The translations under genes and the position numbers were made by a program. 58,773 bases of DNA from Deltaproteobacteria bacterium (GTDB taxonomy: Bacteria; Desulfobacterota; Desulfomonilia; UBA1062): contig JAHDKO010000052.1 in the NCBI GenBank assembly GCA_018436855.1, forward strand, positions 1 through 58,773, given 5' to 3'. This document shows, piece by piece, positions 17,566 to 26,149 of this stretch. How positions within the stretch are numbered: position 1 is the first letter of the stretch; each line of letters begins with the position of its first letter. A model generated the notes under the pieces. It had not been told where the DNA came from. It searched no databases and saw nothing but the letters and a program-made list of their open reading frames with translations.

Positions 17566-18027
17566 TTAGTGCCGGATCCAGTCGATGATGTGCTCCTCCA
17601 GGTCTGTCCCCTCGATGTGGTCTTCGTTCAGCACCTTTCCCCGCACGGAGACGCCTGCCCGGTGGACCGCGTCCGGATCGTCCGAGACCAGCGGATGCCA
17701 GAGGGGAAGATCCCTGCCTTGGGCGAGCAGGCGGTAGGCGCAGGTGTCGGGCAGCAGATGGAGGCAGGAAGGAAGGTTCGCGGGCGTCAGAACGAGGCAG
17801 TCGGGGCTCGCGGACGACCTCTCTTCATATGCGGTGCACCTGCAGGTCAGAACATCCAGGTACCTGCACGCCACCCGGGTGTAGACCAGCTCGGCGGTGT
17901 CCTCGAACAGGATCTTGCGCATACAGCACCTCCCGCATCCGTCGCACAGGCATTCCCACTGCTCCCCGTTCATCTCCTCCAGAGGCGTGGTCTTCCAGAA
18001 CTCGCGGCTGTTCTTCTTCACGGGCAC
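17566..18027 (-). CDS. YcgN-like cysteine-cluster protein (UPF0260)
   Basis: A 153-residue protein of the UPF0260/YcgN family. It has an N-terminal cysteine cluster (CDGCGRCC at about 29-36), more cysteines (CRYL, CRCTAYEERS, CLVLTP, CAYRLL) and a C-terminal WHPLVSDD and DWIRH segment typical of the group. The cysteine cluster suggests metal or Fe-S binding; the function is unknown. It converges with phoU. Confidence 0.85.
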   Translation of the reverse strand: MPVKKNSREFWKTTPLEEMNGEQWECLCDGCGRCCMRKILFEDTAELVYTRVACRYLDVLTCRCTAYEERSSASPDCLVLTPANLPSCLHLLPDTCAYRLLAQGRDLPLWHPLVSDDPDAVHRAGVSVRGKVLNEDHIEGTDLEEHIIDWIRH

Positions 18028-18118
18028 ATCCTTTCGGGCCGAGCTCTCTGCTCGTGTTTGCCGGCAGGATCATACGGCATGGGCCCGGTTATCTCCCCAC
18101 CATGATTTCCGCCCCGCA

Positions 18119-18350
18119 TCACCTGCGGTATCCCGCATCCTCTTCATGACCTCCGGCCGAGCATTCCGGACATACGAGCCCGGATCTTCCCCTCCCGAAG
18201 ACATCCGGCTTTACCACGGTCACGATCCCGGTGGACGCGGCGATGCAACGCTGCAGCCCACGGCCATGATCACGGAGACGAAGAGCCGGCCCATGGGCGT
18301 ATGGGGAGATGTCTCCATACCCTACGGTGGTCATGGTGACAATGGCCCTT
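18119..18350 (-). pseudogene. Decayed C-terminal fragment of a potassium channel gene
   Basis: Reading the reverse strand, the fragment opens with AIVTMTTVGYGDISPY, the potassium channel selectivity filter. After one frameshift it continues as PMGRLFVSVIMAVGCSV (inner helix), and after a second as IAASTGIVTV. It ends with CPECSAGGHEEDAGYRR, part of the cysteine motif found at the end of many bacterial voltage-gated-type channels. The first three-quarters of the gene is missing: the remnant begins within a few bases of the stop codon of the porin gene. At least two frameshifts make it nonfunctional. Confidence 0.85.
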
Positions 18351-19847
18351 TTAGAAATAGGCCTTCAGGAGCACGTAGAGCACGTCGTGGTCTTCGAAGC
18401 TGCCGTACTTGGTCCCTTCCGCGCCGGTGATCATCACATAGCCCAGCTCCAGGGATGCGTTGTCGTAGGGCTTGTATTCGATATCGGGCTTGAAGACCGT
18501 GGCGGTGTTGTTCGAGAGTTTCTCGTATCGCGCGACCTCCAGCAGGCCGTCCAGGGTGAGGGTGAGGGTGTCGTTGAAAAAGGAATATTCCACGCGGGAG
18601 ATGTAGTAGTCGCCCAGTCCGCCCGTGAATCCGGGATCGCCTAAGCCCAGGAAGGTGTCGGCCTCGGAGGTATAGTCGAACTCGTCGTAATAGCCGTGAT
18701 TGAACTGGGTGTTCCAGTAGAGTCCGCTGCCGATACCGAAGGTGTAGTCGAAGCCCAGGGTGTATTTGTAATAAGGATCTTCCAGCAGGGGGAATGCCTG
18801 GACGTTCGGGGTCGACATGAGGGTGGTGGCGACGACGACGTCCCGGTCCTCGGGGAAATAGGCCCCGAACTCGGCCCAGATGCCCACGGACGAGATCTCG
18901 CCCGAGAGATCGAACCCGGCCACGTCGAGCCTCGGGTAGTCGTAATAGGCGGTGAGCCCGCTGGCCTCCATGGTGATGTCCGTCTCCAGCCGGGAGATCA
19001 GGGGCAGACTCTGGTAGCCGCGGTAATAGCTCAGGCCCCAGTCGAAGTTCCAGGCGACCCCGCTCATCCTCAATCCCGCAGGTCCCTTTGACACCCGGTA
19101 GTCGGGGATGTCGCGCACCACCAGGTCCACGTCTCCGCCGGTCAATCCGTAGCCTTCGGTCAGGGCGTCCAGCCTGGACTGCAGGACATCCCTGCTCTGG
19201 TCGGTGAAGCCCGCCGGCAGGGTGGACGGCTTGAATGAGAAGAAATACACTGCCTGGAGCTTGAGGTCGAACTCGAAGGGAAGGTGGTACTCCAGGTTGA
19301 GCCCGTCCATGGTCAGATGCTCCGCCTGGTAGTCCGGGTCGAAGGACAGGAGGTTGCGGTAGTCCACCGGGTTGAGGTTGTCCACCACGTTGTATTCATC
19401 CGAGGTGCCCCACCTCACCCGCTGGCGTCCGGCAGAGAGGTCCATCCCCTCGGCGAGGAAATCCTGTACCGTGAAATAGGCCTCGCGCACATAGACATCC
19501 TGCTCGTGGACCGCGGAGGAATAGCCTGAAGAGGTCTCCAGATCCCGGAGGCCGTCGAAGTCGTCCCTGGCGAGCGAGACGAAGTACACACTGGAGCGGA
19601 AGCTCACGCTGTCGGAGACATACCCGCTCAGGCCCGCGCGCAGCTCGCTCCTTGTGAGCGCATAATCGCCCGCATCGTGAGGGGCGAGGGCGTCGTCTTT
19701 GCTGTCTTCGGTGTAGAACGAGCTGAACAGCCTGACGGTTCCGCTCAGCACCACATCGGCCTGTGCGCGGGCAACCGGACACGTTCCCGCGCACAGAACC
19801 GGGACGGCCAGCAGCAGGCAGAGGAGATATCGCGTCATCCTACTCAT
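18351..19847 (-). CDS. Outer-membrane beta-barrel (DUF1302-like porin)
   Basis: A 498-residue protein with a signal peptide cleaved after about VARAQA. The mature part is rich in alternating beta strands and aromatic girdles, includes the DUF1302-type stretch GRQRVRWGTSDEYNVVDNLN, and ends in LLKAYF, a C-terminal Phe as recognised by the Bam machine. ATG 19847 overlaps the stop of the LolA-like gene (ATGAGTAG), so the two are coupled. With an RND exporter and a LolA-like carrier upstream it probably forms an envelope-spanning lipid or hydrophobic-compound export route. Confidence 0.82.
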   Translation of the reverse strand: MSRMTRYLLCLLLAVPVLCAGTCPVARAQADVVLSGTVRLFSSFYTEDSKDDALAPHDAGDYALTRSELRAGLSGYVSDSVSFRSSVYFVSLARDDFDGLRDLETSSGYSSAVHEQDVYVREAYFTVQDFLAEGMDLSAGRQRVRWGTSDEYNVVDNLNPVDYRNLLSFDPDYQAEHLTMDGLNLEYHLPFEFDLKLQAVYFFSFKPSTLPAGFTDQSRDVLQSRLDALTEGYGLTGGDVDLVVRDIPDYRVSKGPAGLRMSGVAWNFDWGLSYYRGYQSLPLISRLETDITMEASGLTAYYDYPRLDVAGFDLSGEISSVGIWAEFGAYFPEDRDVVVATTLMSTPNVQAFPLLEDPYYKYTLGFDYTFGIGSGLYWNTQFNHGYYDEFDYTSEADTFLGLGDPGFTGGLGDYYISRVEYSFFNDTLTLTLDGLLEVARYEKLSNNTATVFKPDIEYKPYDNASLELGYVMITGAEGTKYGSFEDHDVLYVLLKAYF

Positions 19848-20610
19848 CCCGCACGTTTCTCTTGAGATAGCGCTTGGAAAAGACATTGTCGTCCAGATCG
19901 GCGTCATAGGTGATCTCGGATATCTCCATGACAGTCTGATGGTTCTTCTGCACGTCCTTCATCTCGATCTTTTTGGGCGTCCAGTACCCCTGGATCTTCT
20001 CGTTGGTGATGACATTGGTCTTCCAGAGCCTCTTCTGGTCGTCGTAGAGATCCATCCTGACGGGATAGAAATGCTCCTTGTTCACCCGGGCCGTCACCTG
20101 GGGGTAGATCCGGTCGGACCCAGGCTTGCGCGTGAGCTCGAGCACATACTCTTCCGCGGTTTCCTCCGTGATATCGGCGGTGTAATGGTCAGCGTATTTC
20201 CCGGTGCTCAGATCGTCATTGGAGAGGTCGGAGCCCGCGAAGCTCTCTTTGCGCGCATGCGACGCGATGCGGCGGGTGCGGTCGAAGGCGGGGAGATAGA
20301 GGTACATCTGATCGTCGGCAAGGCTCAGGAAACCCAGGTTGCGGATCTCCGCGGGCGAGACGAATTTCAGGATGGACCAGTCGTCCCTATCCTTATAGTG
20401 CTTGTTCCATATCTGAAGGGTGCGCGCCTTTTCCCGTCCGTTCGAGTCGATCAGGGTCATGGTTGCCCTGGCAACCGAGTTTTTCGATGCGGACAGCACC
20501 TCGTCCACCTTGAGGAGCACCTCATCGCCGGTCAGGGCCTCTGCGGGAGAGGGGCCATGGGCCAAACAGACGAAAGCGGCCAGCAGCAGGGCCGGTATGA
20601 ATTTTTTCAT
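19840..20610 (-). CDS. LolA-like outer-membrane lipoprotein-sorting protein
   Basis: A 256-residue periplasmic protein with a signal peptide (MKKFIPALLLAAFVCLAHG, cleavage near AEA). The fold is LolA/LppX-like (COG2834 type), with SKNSVARATMTLIDSNG and KFVSPAEIRNLGFLSL in the family order. Members of this group with an MMPL-type RND neighbour are thought to ferry lipids across the periplasm. The start is preceded by AAAGGAGGGATATATC. It lies between the RND and porin genes. Confidence 0.85.
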   Translation of the reverse strand: MKKFIPALLLAAFVCLAHGPSPAEALTGDEVLLKVDEVLSASKNSVARATMTLIDSNGREKARTLQIWNKHYKDRDDWSILKFVSPAEIRNLGFLSLADDQMYLYLPAFDRTRRIASHARKESFAGSDLSNDDLSTGKYADHYTADITEETAEEYVLELTRKPGSDRIYPQVTARVNKEHFYPVRMDLYDDQKRLWKTNVITNEKIQGYWTPKKIEMKDVQKNHQTVMEISEITYDADLDDNVFSKRYLKRNVRDE

Positions 20611-20624
20611 GATATATCCCTCCT

Positions 20625-23534
20625 TTATCTCTCTTCGAAAATATTGTCGAACAACTGGTGCTCCTCCACCGGGAGCGATATCTTCCAGGTTCGGTCCTCC
20701 AGATGGATCAGCGTGGCCAGCGCGGGCAGGAGCGTCAGAACCGAGAGCGTTACCAGGAAGATGGCCATGCCGTTGATGATGGCGAAGTTCCTCAGCTCCG
20801 TGGTTCGGGAAAAGGTGAGCACGATGAACCCGAGCAGCGATGTGGCGTTGGCTGTGATCACGGCCCTGCCCACGTGGCTCAGGGTGGACTGCAGCGATTC
20901 CCTGCCCCTGAGGCCCTTTTTGAACTGGACGTGATAATAGTGGAGAAAATGGATGGAACCGTCCACCCCGAGCCCGATGATCAGCGCGCTGCACAGCACG
21001 GTTCCGAAATCCAGGGGAATCCCGGTCCAGCCCATGAATCCCAGCACGAACTCCAGGGGCACGAGCACCGAGATGAGCGAGATGAGCCCCCGTCTGAACG
21101 ACCGCTGACTGAGCGAGATCATGAAGAGCACGATAAGGGACGCCAGGAACAGGCTCTGAATCTGGCTCTGGTACAGGAGCTTGTCGAACCTGCTGAACAT
21201 GGCGTGTGCCCCGGTCTGGTCGATCATCACCGGCGAAGACCCGGTGATCGCATCCTCGATGCCTGCGATGTGCTCCACCTCGCGCGAAAAGAGCACGGGC
21301 CTGGGGGCCAGGAGCTCCCACAGCACGCCGTGGGCTCTCTTCAGAAAATCCTGGTGGTGCGCCAGCCTGACCGGGATATGCTCACGGATGCCCTCCATGA
21401 GGGTGGATGCCCTTTCGATCCTGAACGAGCTCTCGGCCCTGTTCATCGCGCCCAGGGCCGTGATCCGGCAGTCTTCCCCGCTCATGATTCCGCTCTGGAG
21501 AATCTTTCCGGTCATGTGCTCCACGCAGGCGCTCTTGTCAGGCTCTCCCCACCGCGCCTTCAGGTCTGTCATCAAGGACGCGATGAGATCGCCGGGCAGG
21601 ATCTCCATGGTTTCCTCTTCGAGATATCTCTGCACCTCCGCCCAGACAGGCCCCATGTTCACGGTTGCACCGGAATCCTGCATTGCCTGCTCCAGGTGTG
21701 GCAGGAACAGCTCGGGGTCGTGGCTGTTCGTCCGGTCATATCCCCGGGCGAGCCAGGCCAGCTGGCGGGCTGCGTGAGACAGCCTGACCCCCTCCAAGTC
21801 GCCGCGCGCCTGTTGACCCAGACGCAGGGGATCCATCTCAACTACCTCGGGCGAGACACGGATGTCGAGAAACTCCTGGATACGCGCGGCCATGGCCTTC
21901 ATGCACGCGGTATCGTGCTCCCTCATGATGGAGTTCACCAGGCCCTGTCTCCGGTCGGGGGAGATGAAGGTCTTGAGAATGTCCTGGCCTTCGAGCATGA
22001 ACCACAGGTTGGCCACCCCTTCCCTGCTCTCGGGCACGGCGAACACGCCGTTCATGAGCCAGTTCTCCTCGGCGATGAGATCGTGCATGGAGAGAAAACC
22101 GCCCAGGAGACCGTCCGCCCGCAGGCGGTTCTCGATGTAGCCCATGGCGGTCATGATTCTGGGGTCTTCCATATCCCCTTCAGCATACACCGTCACCCGG
22201 TACATGCCGTTGAAGTGCTCTTCCAGCACCCGGGAGCTGCTCCTGGGCGGGCTGTCTTTGGGCAGGATTTCCACGAAATCGAAGCTGGTGTTGATGCGGG
22301 GGATGCCAAGGCCCATCACGACCAGAAGAATCGCGGCAAAGACAAGGATGAGTCCGGTGTGCCCGTGAACCCATCCCCCCACCGAGGCCATGACCCTGCT
22401 GAAAAAATGACTGATCTTCTCCGTGCCTGCGGCCCTGGGCATGGGCCTGTCCCTGGTCATCACAATACCGATGGTCACGAGCACGATGGAGAGCATACAG
22501 GCGGATGCGAGCCCGAAGGCCAGCTCGAGCCCGAAATTCCTGAGCACCTCGATCTTGGTCACCCCGAAGGTGGCGAGCCCGGCCACGGTGGTCATCGCGC
22601 TCATGAGGATGGGAAGGGTGATTTCCCTGGACGAGACGCGGATGTCCCCCTGCTTCAGGTAGTGGTTGTACATGTGGACGGCATAGTCCGACCCCACTGC
22701 CATCAGGAGCACCATTACCGCAGGCGACAGGATGTTGAAGGGATAGCTCAGCAGGGACTTGAACCCCACGGTCCAGATAATGGCGACGAACACCACGGCC
22801 AGGGCCAGAACCACCCCGGAAATCCGGCGCAGGCCGTAGGAGAGCACCCCCACCATGCCGATGAAGATGATCGGCACCAGGAGCATGATGTCCTGCTTCA
22901 TGTAGTGGTCCATATAATAGGCGATGACCACGTCTCCGCCGGCATGGAATCTTCTCTCTCCCAGTTCCTCCTCCACCAGCTTCAGGACACGGCCCGTGAC
23001 CTCGATCTCGTCGTATTCGCTCTTGATGCTCAGGGCCACGAGGGCATAACCGGCATCGCTCGAGACCAGCGAGTCGCGATACATCTCTTTGGAGAGCACA
23101 TAGTTCCGGAGTTTTGCCAGATCCTCGGCGGATTCCGGACGCGCGCCCGGAATCAGGTCGGAAACCTCGACACCATCCTCGGTCCGCCTGATGTCCATGA
23201 TATTGGTGAGGCTGCTCACCTGGAAAAGCTCTTTCATACCTTCCAGGGTTTGGGTGAGGTGATCGAGGATATCGAGCGATTCCGGAGTGAACACGCCCTG
23301 ATCCGTGAAATCGAGAACGATGAATATGAGCGAACCGTTGGAAAACACGTGATCAACCGTGCGCAGAAGATCGCCCACCTTGTCTTCTGTGGGGAGCCAG
23401 GTCTCATAGTCGTTGTTGATCTTGAGGTCCCTGCTCACGGAGATCATGCCGGCGGTAACGGCGAGAAACAGTACAAGGAACACCCACCGGTACCTGATAA
23501 CCCGGTCGATGAGCGCCCTGATGCCCTCTTCCAT
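20625..23534 (-). CDS. RND superfamily exporter (MMPL/COG1033 type)
   Basis: A 969-residue inner-membrane exporter with two repeats, each one helix, a large periplasmic domain, then five helices. The first helix is WVFLVLFLAVTAGMISV; the two proton-path regions contain AVGSDYAVHMYNHY and GLGVDGSIHFLHYYH. It lacks a recognisable MFP partner, as is usual for the lipid-exporting MMPL/HpnN branch. It is first in a three-gene operon with the LolA-like and porin genes. The ribosome-binding site is AAAGGGGAGG. The substrate is probably lipid-like (inference). Confidence 0.9.
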   Translation of the reverse strand: MEEGIRALIDRVIRYRWVFLVLFLAVTAGMISVSRDLKINNDYETWLPTEDKVGDLLRTVDHVFSNGSLIFIVLDFTDQGVFTPESLDILDHLTQTLEGMKELFQVSSLTNIMDIRRTEDGVEVSDLIPGARPESAEDLAKLRNYVLSKEMYRDSLVSSDAGYALVALSIKSEYDEIEVTGRVLKLVEEELGERRFHAGGDVVIAYYMDHYMKQDIMLLVPIIFIGMVGVLSYGLRRISGVVLALAVVFVAIIWTVGFKSLLSYPFNILSPAVMVLLMAVGSDYAVHMYNHYLKQGDIRVSSREITLPILMSAMTTVAGLATFGVTKIEVLRNFGLELAFGLASACMLSIVLVTIGIVMTRDRPMPRAAGTEKISHFFSRVMASVGGWVHGHTGLILVFAAILLVVMGLGIPRINTSFDFVEILPKDSPPRSSSRVLEEHFNGMYRVTVYAEGDMEDPRIMTAMGYIENRLRADGLLGGFLSMHDLIAEENWLMNGVFAVPESREGVANLWFMLEGQDILKTFISPDRRQGLVNSIMREHDTACMKAMAARIQEFLDIRVSPEVVEMDPLRLGQQARGDLEGVRLSHAARQLAWLARGYDRTNSHDPELFLPHLEQAMQDSGATVNMGPVWAEVQRYLEEETMEILPGDLIASLMTDLKARWGEPDKSACVEHMTGKILQSGIMSGEDCRITALGAMNRAESSFRIERASTLMEGIREHIPVRLAHHQDFLKRAHGVLWELLAPRPVLFSREVEHIAGIEDAITGSSPVMIDQTGAHAMFSRFDKLLYQSQIQSLFLASLIVLFMISLSQRSFRRGLISLISVLVPLEFVLGFMGWTGIPLDFGTVLCSALIIGLGVDGSIHFLHYYHVQFKKGLRGRESLQSTLSHVGRAVITANATSLLGFIVLTFSRTTELRNFAIINGMAIFLVTLSVLTLLPALATLIHLEDRTWKISLPVEEHQLFDNIFEER

Positions 23535-23681
23535 ACCTCCCCTTTCTCAACCGCCTGCAGTTACATCGTGAAGATCAGGGATGCTGCGTGTTTCCCCTGA
23601 CTTCGCGCGAACTCAAAACGTACAATCCAACAACTATGAGAATTCGTCCCCGGTCATTCCCTGACTTCTGGTCATCTCGGG

Positions 23682-23813
23682 ACATGTGAACCCATCCTCG
23701 ATTCCTCTCCCAATCTCGCGAAATGTGAACCCGTCCCCAATTACTCCCAATTACTCCGTCGGGAAATGTGAACCCGTCCCCAATTACGGTCCCCAATTAC
23801 GCGTCCCCGATTA
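23682..23813. repeat. Repeat cluster AAATGTGAACCCGTCCCC
   Basis: Two identical 24-base units, starting AAATGTGAACCCGTCCCC and ending AATTAC, lie at 23721-23744 and 23764-23787. A diverged copy is at 23682-23705, and shorter CCCCAATTAC or CCCCGATTAC pieces follow. The last piece runs into the TetR stop codon. The family differs from the TGACCCC repeats elsewhere. It resembles REP-like intergenic repeats (inference). Confidence 0.8.
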
Positions 23814-24407
23814 CGGGAGGAATCTTTTTACCAGGGACGGTATCTCGCGCCTGATTCTCTCCAGATCGAGCGACCTGCTCATGACCTGACGGACGATCAG
23901 GCCCTCGATCATGGCGATCAGCATGGTGCTGAACGCCGGGATGTCCGGTACGCTGAACTCCCGGTCGGCCTGACCCTGCACGAGCAGCGAGGTCACCACC
24001 TCGTCGTAGCGCCGGTAGAGGTCGACGACCATCCGCCGCATGGATGCGTCCTCGAATGCCGTGCCCCAGAACACCATCATGGAGCTGTAGAGTTCGTAGT
24101 CCCTGATGAGTGACTCGATGAAGAACTCGCCCATGCGAATGAGCTTGTCACGGGATGATTTCAGGGGCGCGATCTCCGCGTTGATCCCGTCGAAGGTCTC
24201 ATCCATCCAATAGGAGAACAGATCGATGAGAATCGCCTTTTTGGAGGGATAGTGCCAATAGATGCTGCCCTTGGAACGGCCGTACTCCGACGCTATGTCG
24301 TCGACGGTCGTGTTCACATAGCCCTTGCGCTGGAAACAGCGCATGGCCGCGATGATGATACGCCTCTTCTTGTCTCCGGTCGAGGCCTTGAACCCTCCCA
24401 TACGCAC
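23811..24407 (-). CDS. TetR-family transcriptional regulator
   Basis: A 198-residue regulator. The helix-turn-helix is in TTVDDIASEYGRSKGSIYWHYPSKK, after an N-terminal RRIIIAAMRCFQRKGY helix. The C-terminal ligand domain (about 70-195) is diverse as usual. A palindromic site lies 33 bases upstream of its start, so it probably represses itself. It is in line with and upstream of the RND/LolA-like/porin operon and is the likely regulator of that operon; inducing ligand unknown. Confidence 0.92.
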   Translation of the reverse strand: MRMGGFKASTGDKKRRIIIAAMRCFQRKGYVNTTVDDIASEYGRSKGSIYWHYPSKKAILIDLFSYWMDETFDGINAEIAPLKSSRDKLIRMGEFFIESLIRDYELYSSMMVFWGTAFEDASMRRMVVDLYRRYDEVVTSLLVQGQADREFSVPDIPAFSTMLIAMIEGLIVRQVMSRSLDLERIRREIPSLVKRFLP

Positions 24408-24439
24408 ACCATACGAACAGTATTCTGTCTACCAGTACT

Positions 24440-24457
24440 ATACTGACCGGTCGGTAT
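24440..24457. promoter_or_regulatory. Palindromic TetR-type operator
   Basis: ATACTGACCGGTCGGTAT is an inverted repeat with a single symmetric mismatch pair. Cores of the form ACCGACCGGTCGGT are typical TetR-family operators. It lies 33 bases upstream of the TetR start and 35 bases after the fhs stop. No second copy was noticed ahead of the RND gene. Confidence 0.8.
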
Positions 24458-24491
24458 GTTAAAAGCAACCCCCCAAGGTGTCAAGAATAAA

Positions 24492-26111
24492 TCAGAACAG
24501 CCCGGTGATGTTCCCCTCGTCGTCGATGTCGATCGAGAGCGCTGCGGGACTCTTCGGCAGGCCGGGCATGGAGAGGATCTTCCCGGTGGAGATGACCACG
24601 AAGCCCGCCCCTGCAGACACCTTGGCCGAGTTCACGTGGATGGTGAACGGCTCGTCCGGAAATCCCGGGACCTTGGGGTTGTCGGTCAGCGAGGACTGGG
24701 TCTTGGCGATACAGACCGGCAGGTCCGCATATCCCATGTTCTCGATGTGCCGGATATCCTTAAGAGCCTGTGACGAGAACTCCACCCCGGAGGCGCCGTA
24801 GACGTTCTTGGCCACGGCCTCCACCTTGGTGCGGATATCGTCGTCCAGGCCGTAGAGCATCCTGAGCTCAGAGGGCCTCTCGCTGAGCGAGGCGACCTTT
24901 TCCGCCAGCTCGAGCCCGCCTTCTCCTCCGCGCTCGCGGTAATCCGTGATCACCGCATCTATGCCCAGATCCGTAAGCCGGGATTTCAGCTCCGCGAGGT
25001 CGCTGTCCTTGTCGGAGAGAAAGCGGTTGATGGAGACCACGGCCGGCACCCCGAACCGGGAGAGGGTGTCCAGGTGCTTGCGGATGTTGCCCATCCCGTG
25101 GAGCACATAGGCACGCCAGGTCACGACCAGCACCGCGGCGCCTGGGTTCAGCCCGCTGCTGCGGCACTTGATGTGGAAAAACTTCTCCGCCCCCAGATCG
25201 GCCCCGAAGCCCGCCTCGGTCACGGTGTAGTCCGAGAGCTTCAGGGCCATTCGGGTGGCGATCACCGTGTTGCATCCGTGGGCGATGTTCGCAAACGGGC
25301 CTCCATGCACGAGCACGGGCGTGCCCTCGACCGACTGCACGAGGTTGGGGTTGACGGCATGCTTGAGCAGGGCAGCCATGGCCCCGCTCGCGCCCACGTC
25401 CCGCACGAAGATGGGCTTGCCCAGGAAGTCGTAGCCCACAACGATGCGGCTGACGCGATCTTTCAGGTCCTGGAGGCTGCTTGAGAGGCATAGGGCCGCC
25501 ATGACCTCGGATGCGGCCGTGATCTCGAAGCCGTCCTCGCGTATGACGCCGTTGAGCCCCTTGTCTTCGAGCCCGAGGATGATGCTCCTCAGGCTGCGGT
25601 CGTTCATGTCGATCACGCGCTTCCAGACCACGTGCCTGGGGTTGATCTCCGGGTTCTTTCGCTGGTGGAGATGATTGTCCACCACGGCGGCCAGCAGGTT
25701 GTGGGCCGAGGTGATGGCGTGGAGGTCCCCGGTGAAGTGGAGGTTGATGTCCTCCATGGGCAGCACCTGGGAATACCCTCCCCCCGCGGCGCCTCCCTTG
25801 AGCCCCATGCACGGCCCCAGTGAGGGCTCGCGGATCGCCATCATGGCCCGCTTTCCGATCCTGCTCAGGGCCTGGCCGAGGCCGATGGTGGTCGTGGTCT
25901 TGCCCTCGCCCATGGAGGTGGGAGACATGGCGGTGACCAGGACGAGCTTTCCGTCTGGCGTCTCAGCTCTGTTCTCCAGGACCTTGAGCGGAACCTTTGC
26001 CACGAACCGCCCGTATGGCACGATATCGTCTTCGCTCAGCCCGATGGTCTCCGCAATCTCGCGGATTGGCCTAAGCGGTATGGACTGCGCAATCTCTATG
26101 TCAGATGTCAT
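24492..26111 (-). CDS. fhs: Formate-tetrahydrofolate ligase
   Basis: A 539-residue enzyme that joins formate to tetrahydrofolate using ATP, giving 10-formyl-THF. It serves one-carbon supply and the methyl branch of the Wood-Ljungdahl pathway. The P-loop SPTSMGEGKTTTTIG is at about 64-78, with EPSLGPCMGLKGGAAGGGYSQ after it. The chain is about 20 residues shorter than many homologues (about 557), but both ends look complete. Other Wood-Ljungdahl genes are not in the window, so direction of flux is unknown. Confidence 0.96.
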   Translation of the reverse strand: MTSDIEIAQSIPLRPIREIAETIGLSEDDIVPYGRFVAKVPLKVLENRAETPDGKLVLVTAMSPTSMGEGKTTTTIGLGQALSRIGKRAMMAIREPSLGPCMGLKGGAAGGGYSQVLPMEDINLHFTGDLHAITSAHNLLAAVVDNHLHQRKNPEINPRHVVWKRVIDMNDRSLRSIILGLEDKGLNGVIREDGFEITAASEVMAALCLSSSLQDLKDRVSRIVVGYDFLGKPIFVRDVGASGAMAALLKHAVNPNLVQSVEGTPVLVHGGPFANIAHGCNTVIATRMALKLSDYTVTEAGFGADLGAEKFFHIKCRSSGLNPGAAVLVVTWRAYVLHGMGNIRKHLDTLSRFGVPAVVSINRFLSDKDSDLAELKSRLTDLGIDAVITDYRERGGEGGLELAEKVASLSERPSELRMLYGLDDDIRTKVEAVAKNVYGASGVEFSSQALKDIRHIENMGYADLPVCIAKTQSSLTDNPKVPGFPDEPFTIHVNSAKVSAGAGFVVISTGKILSMPGLPKSPAALSIDIDDEGNITGLF

Positions 26112-26149
26112 TCTGTGCCTCTTCTGAGCTTTCCGCTCACGGGATCATA

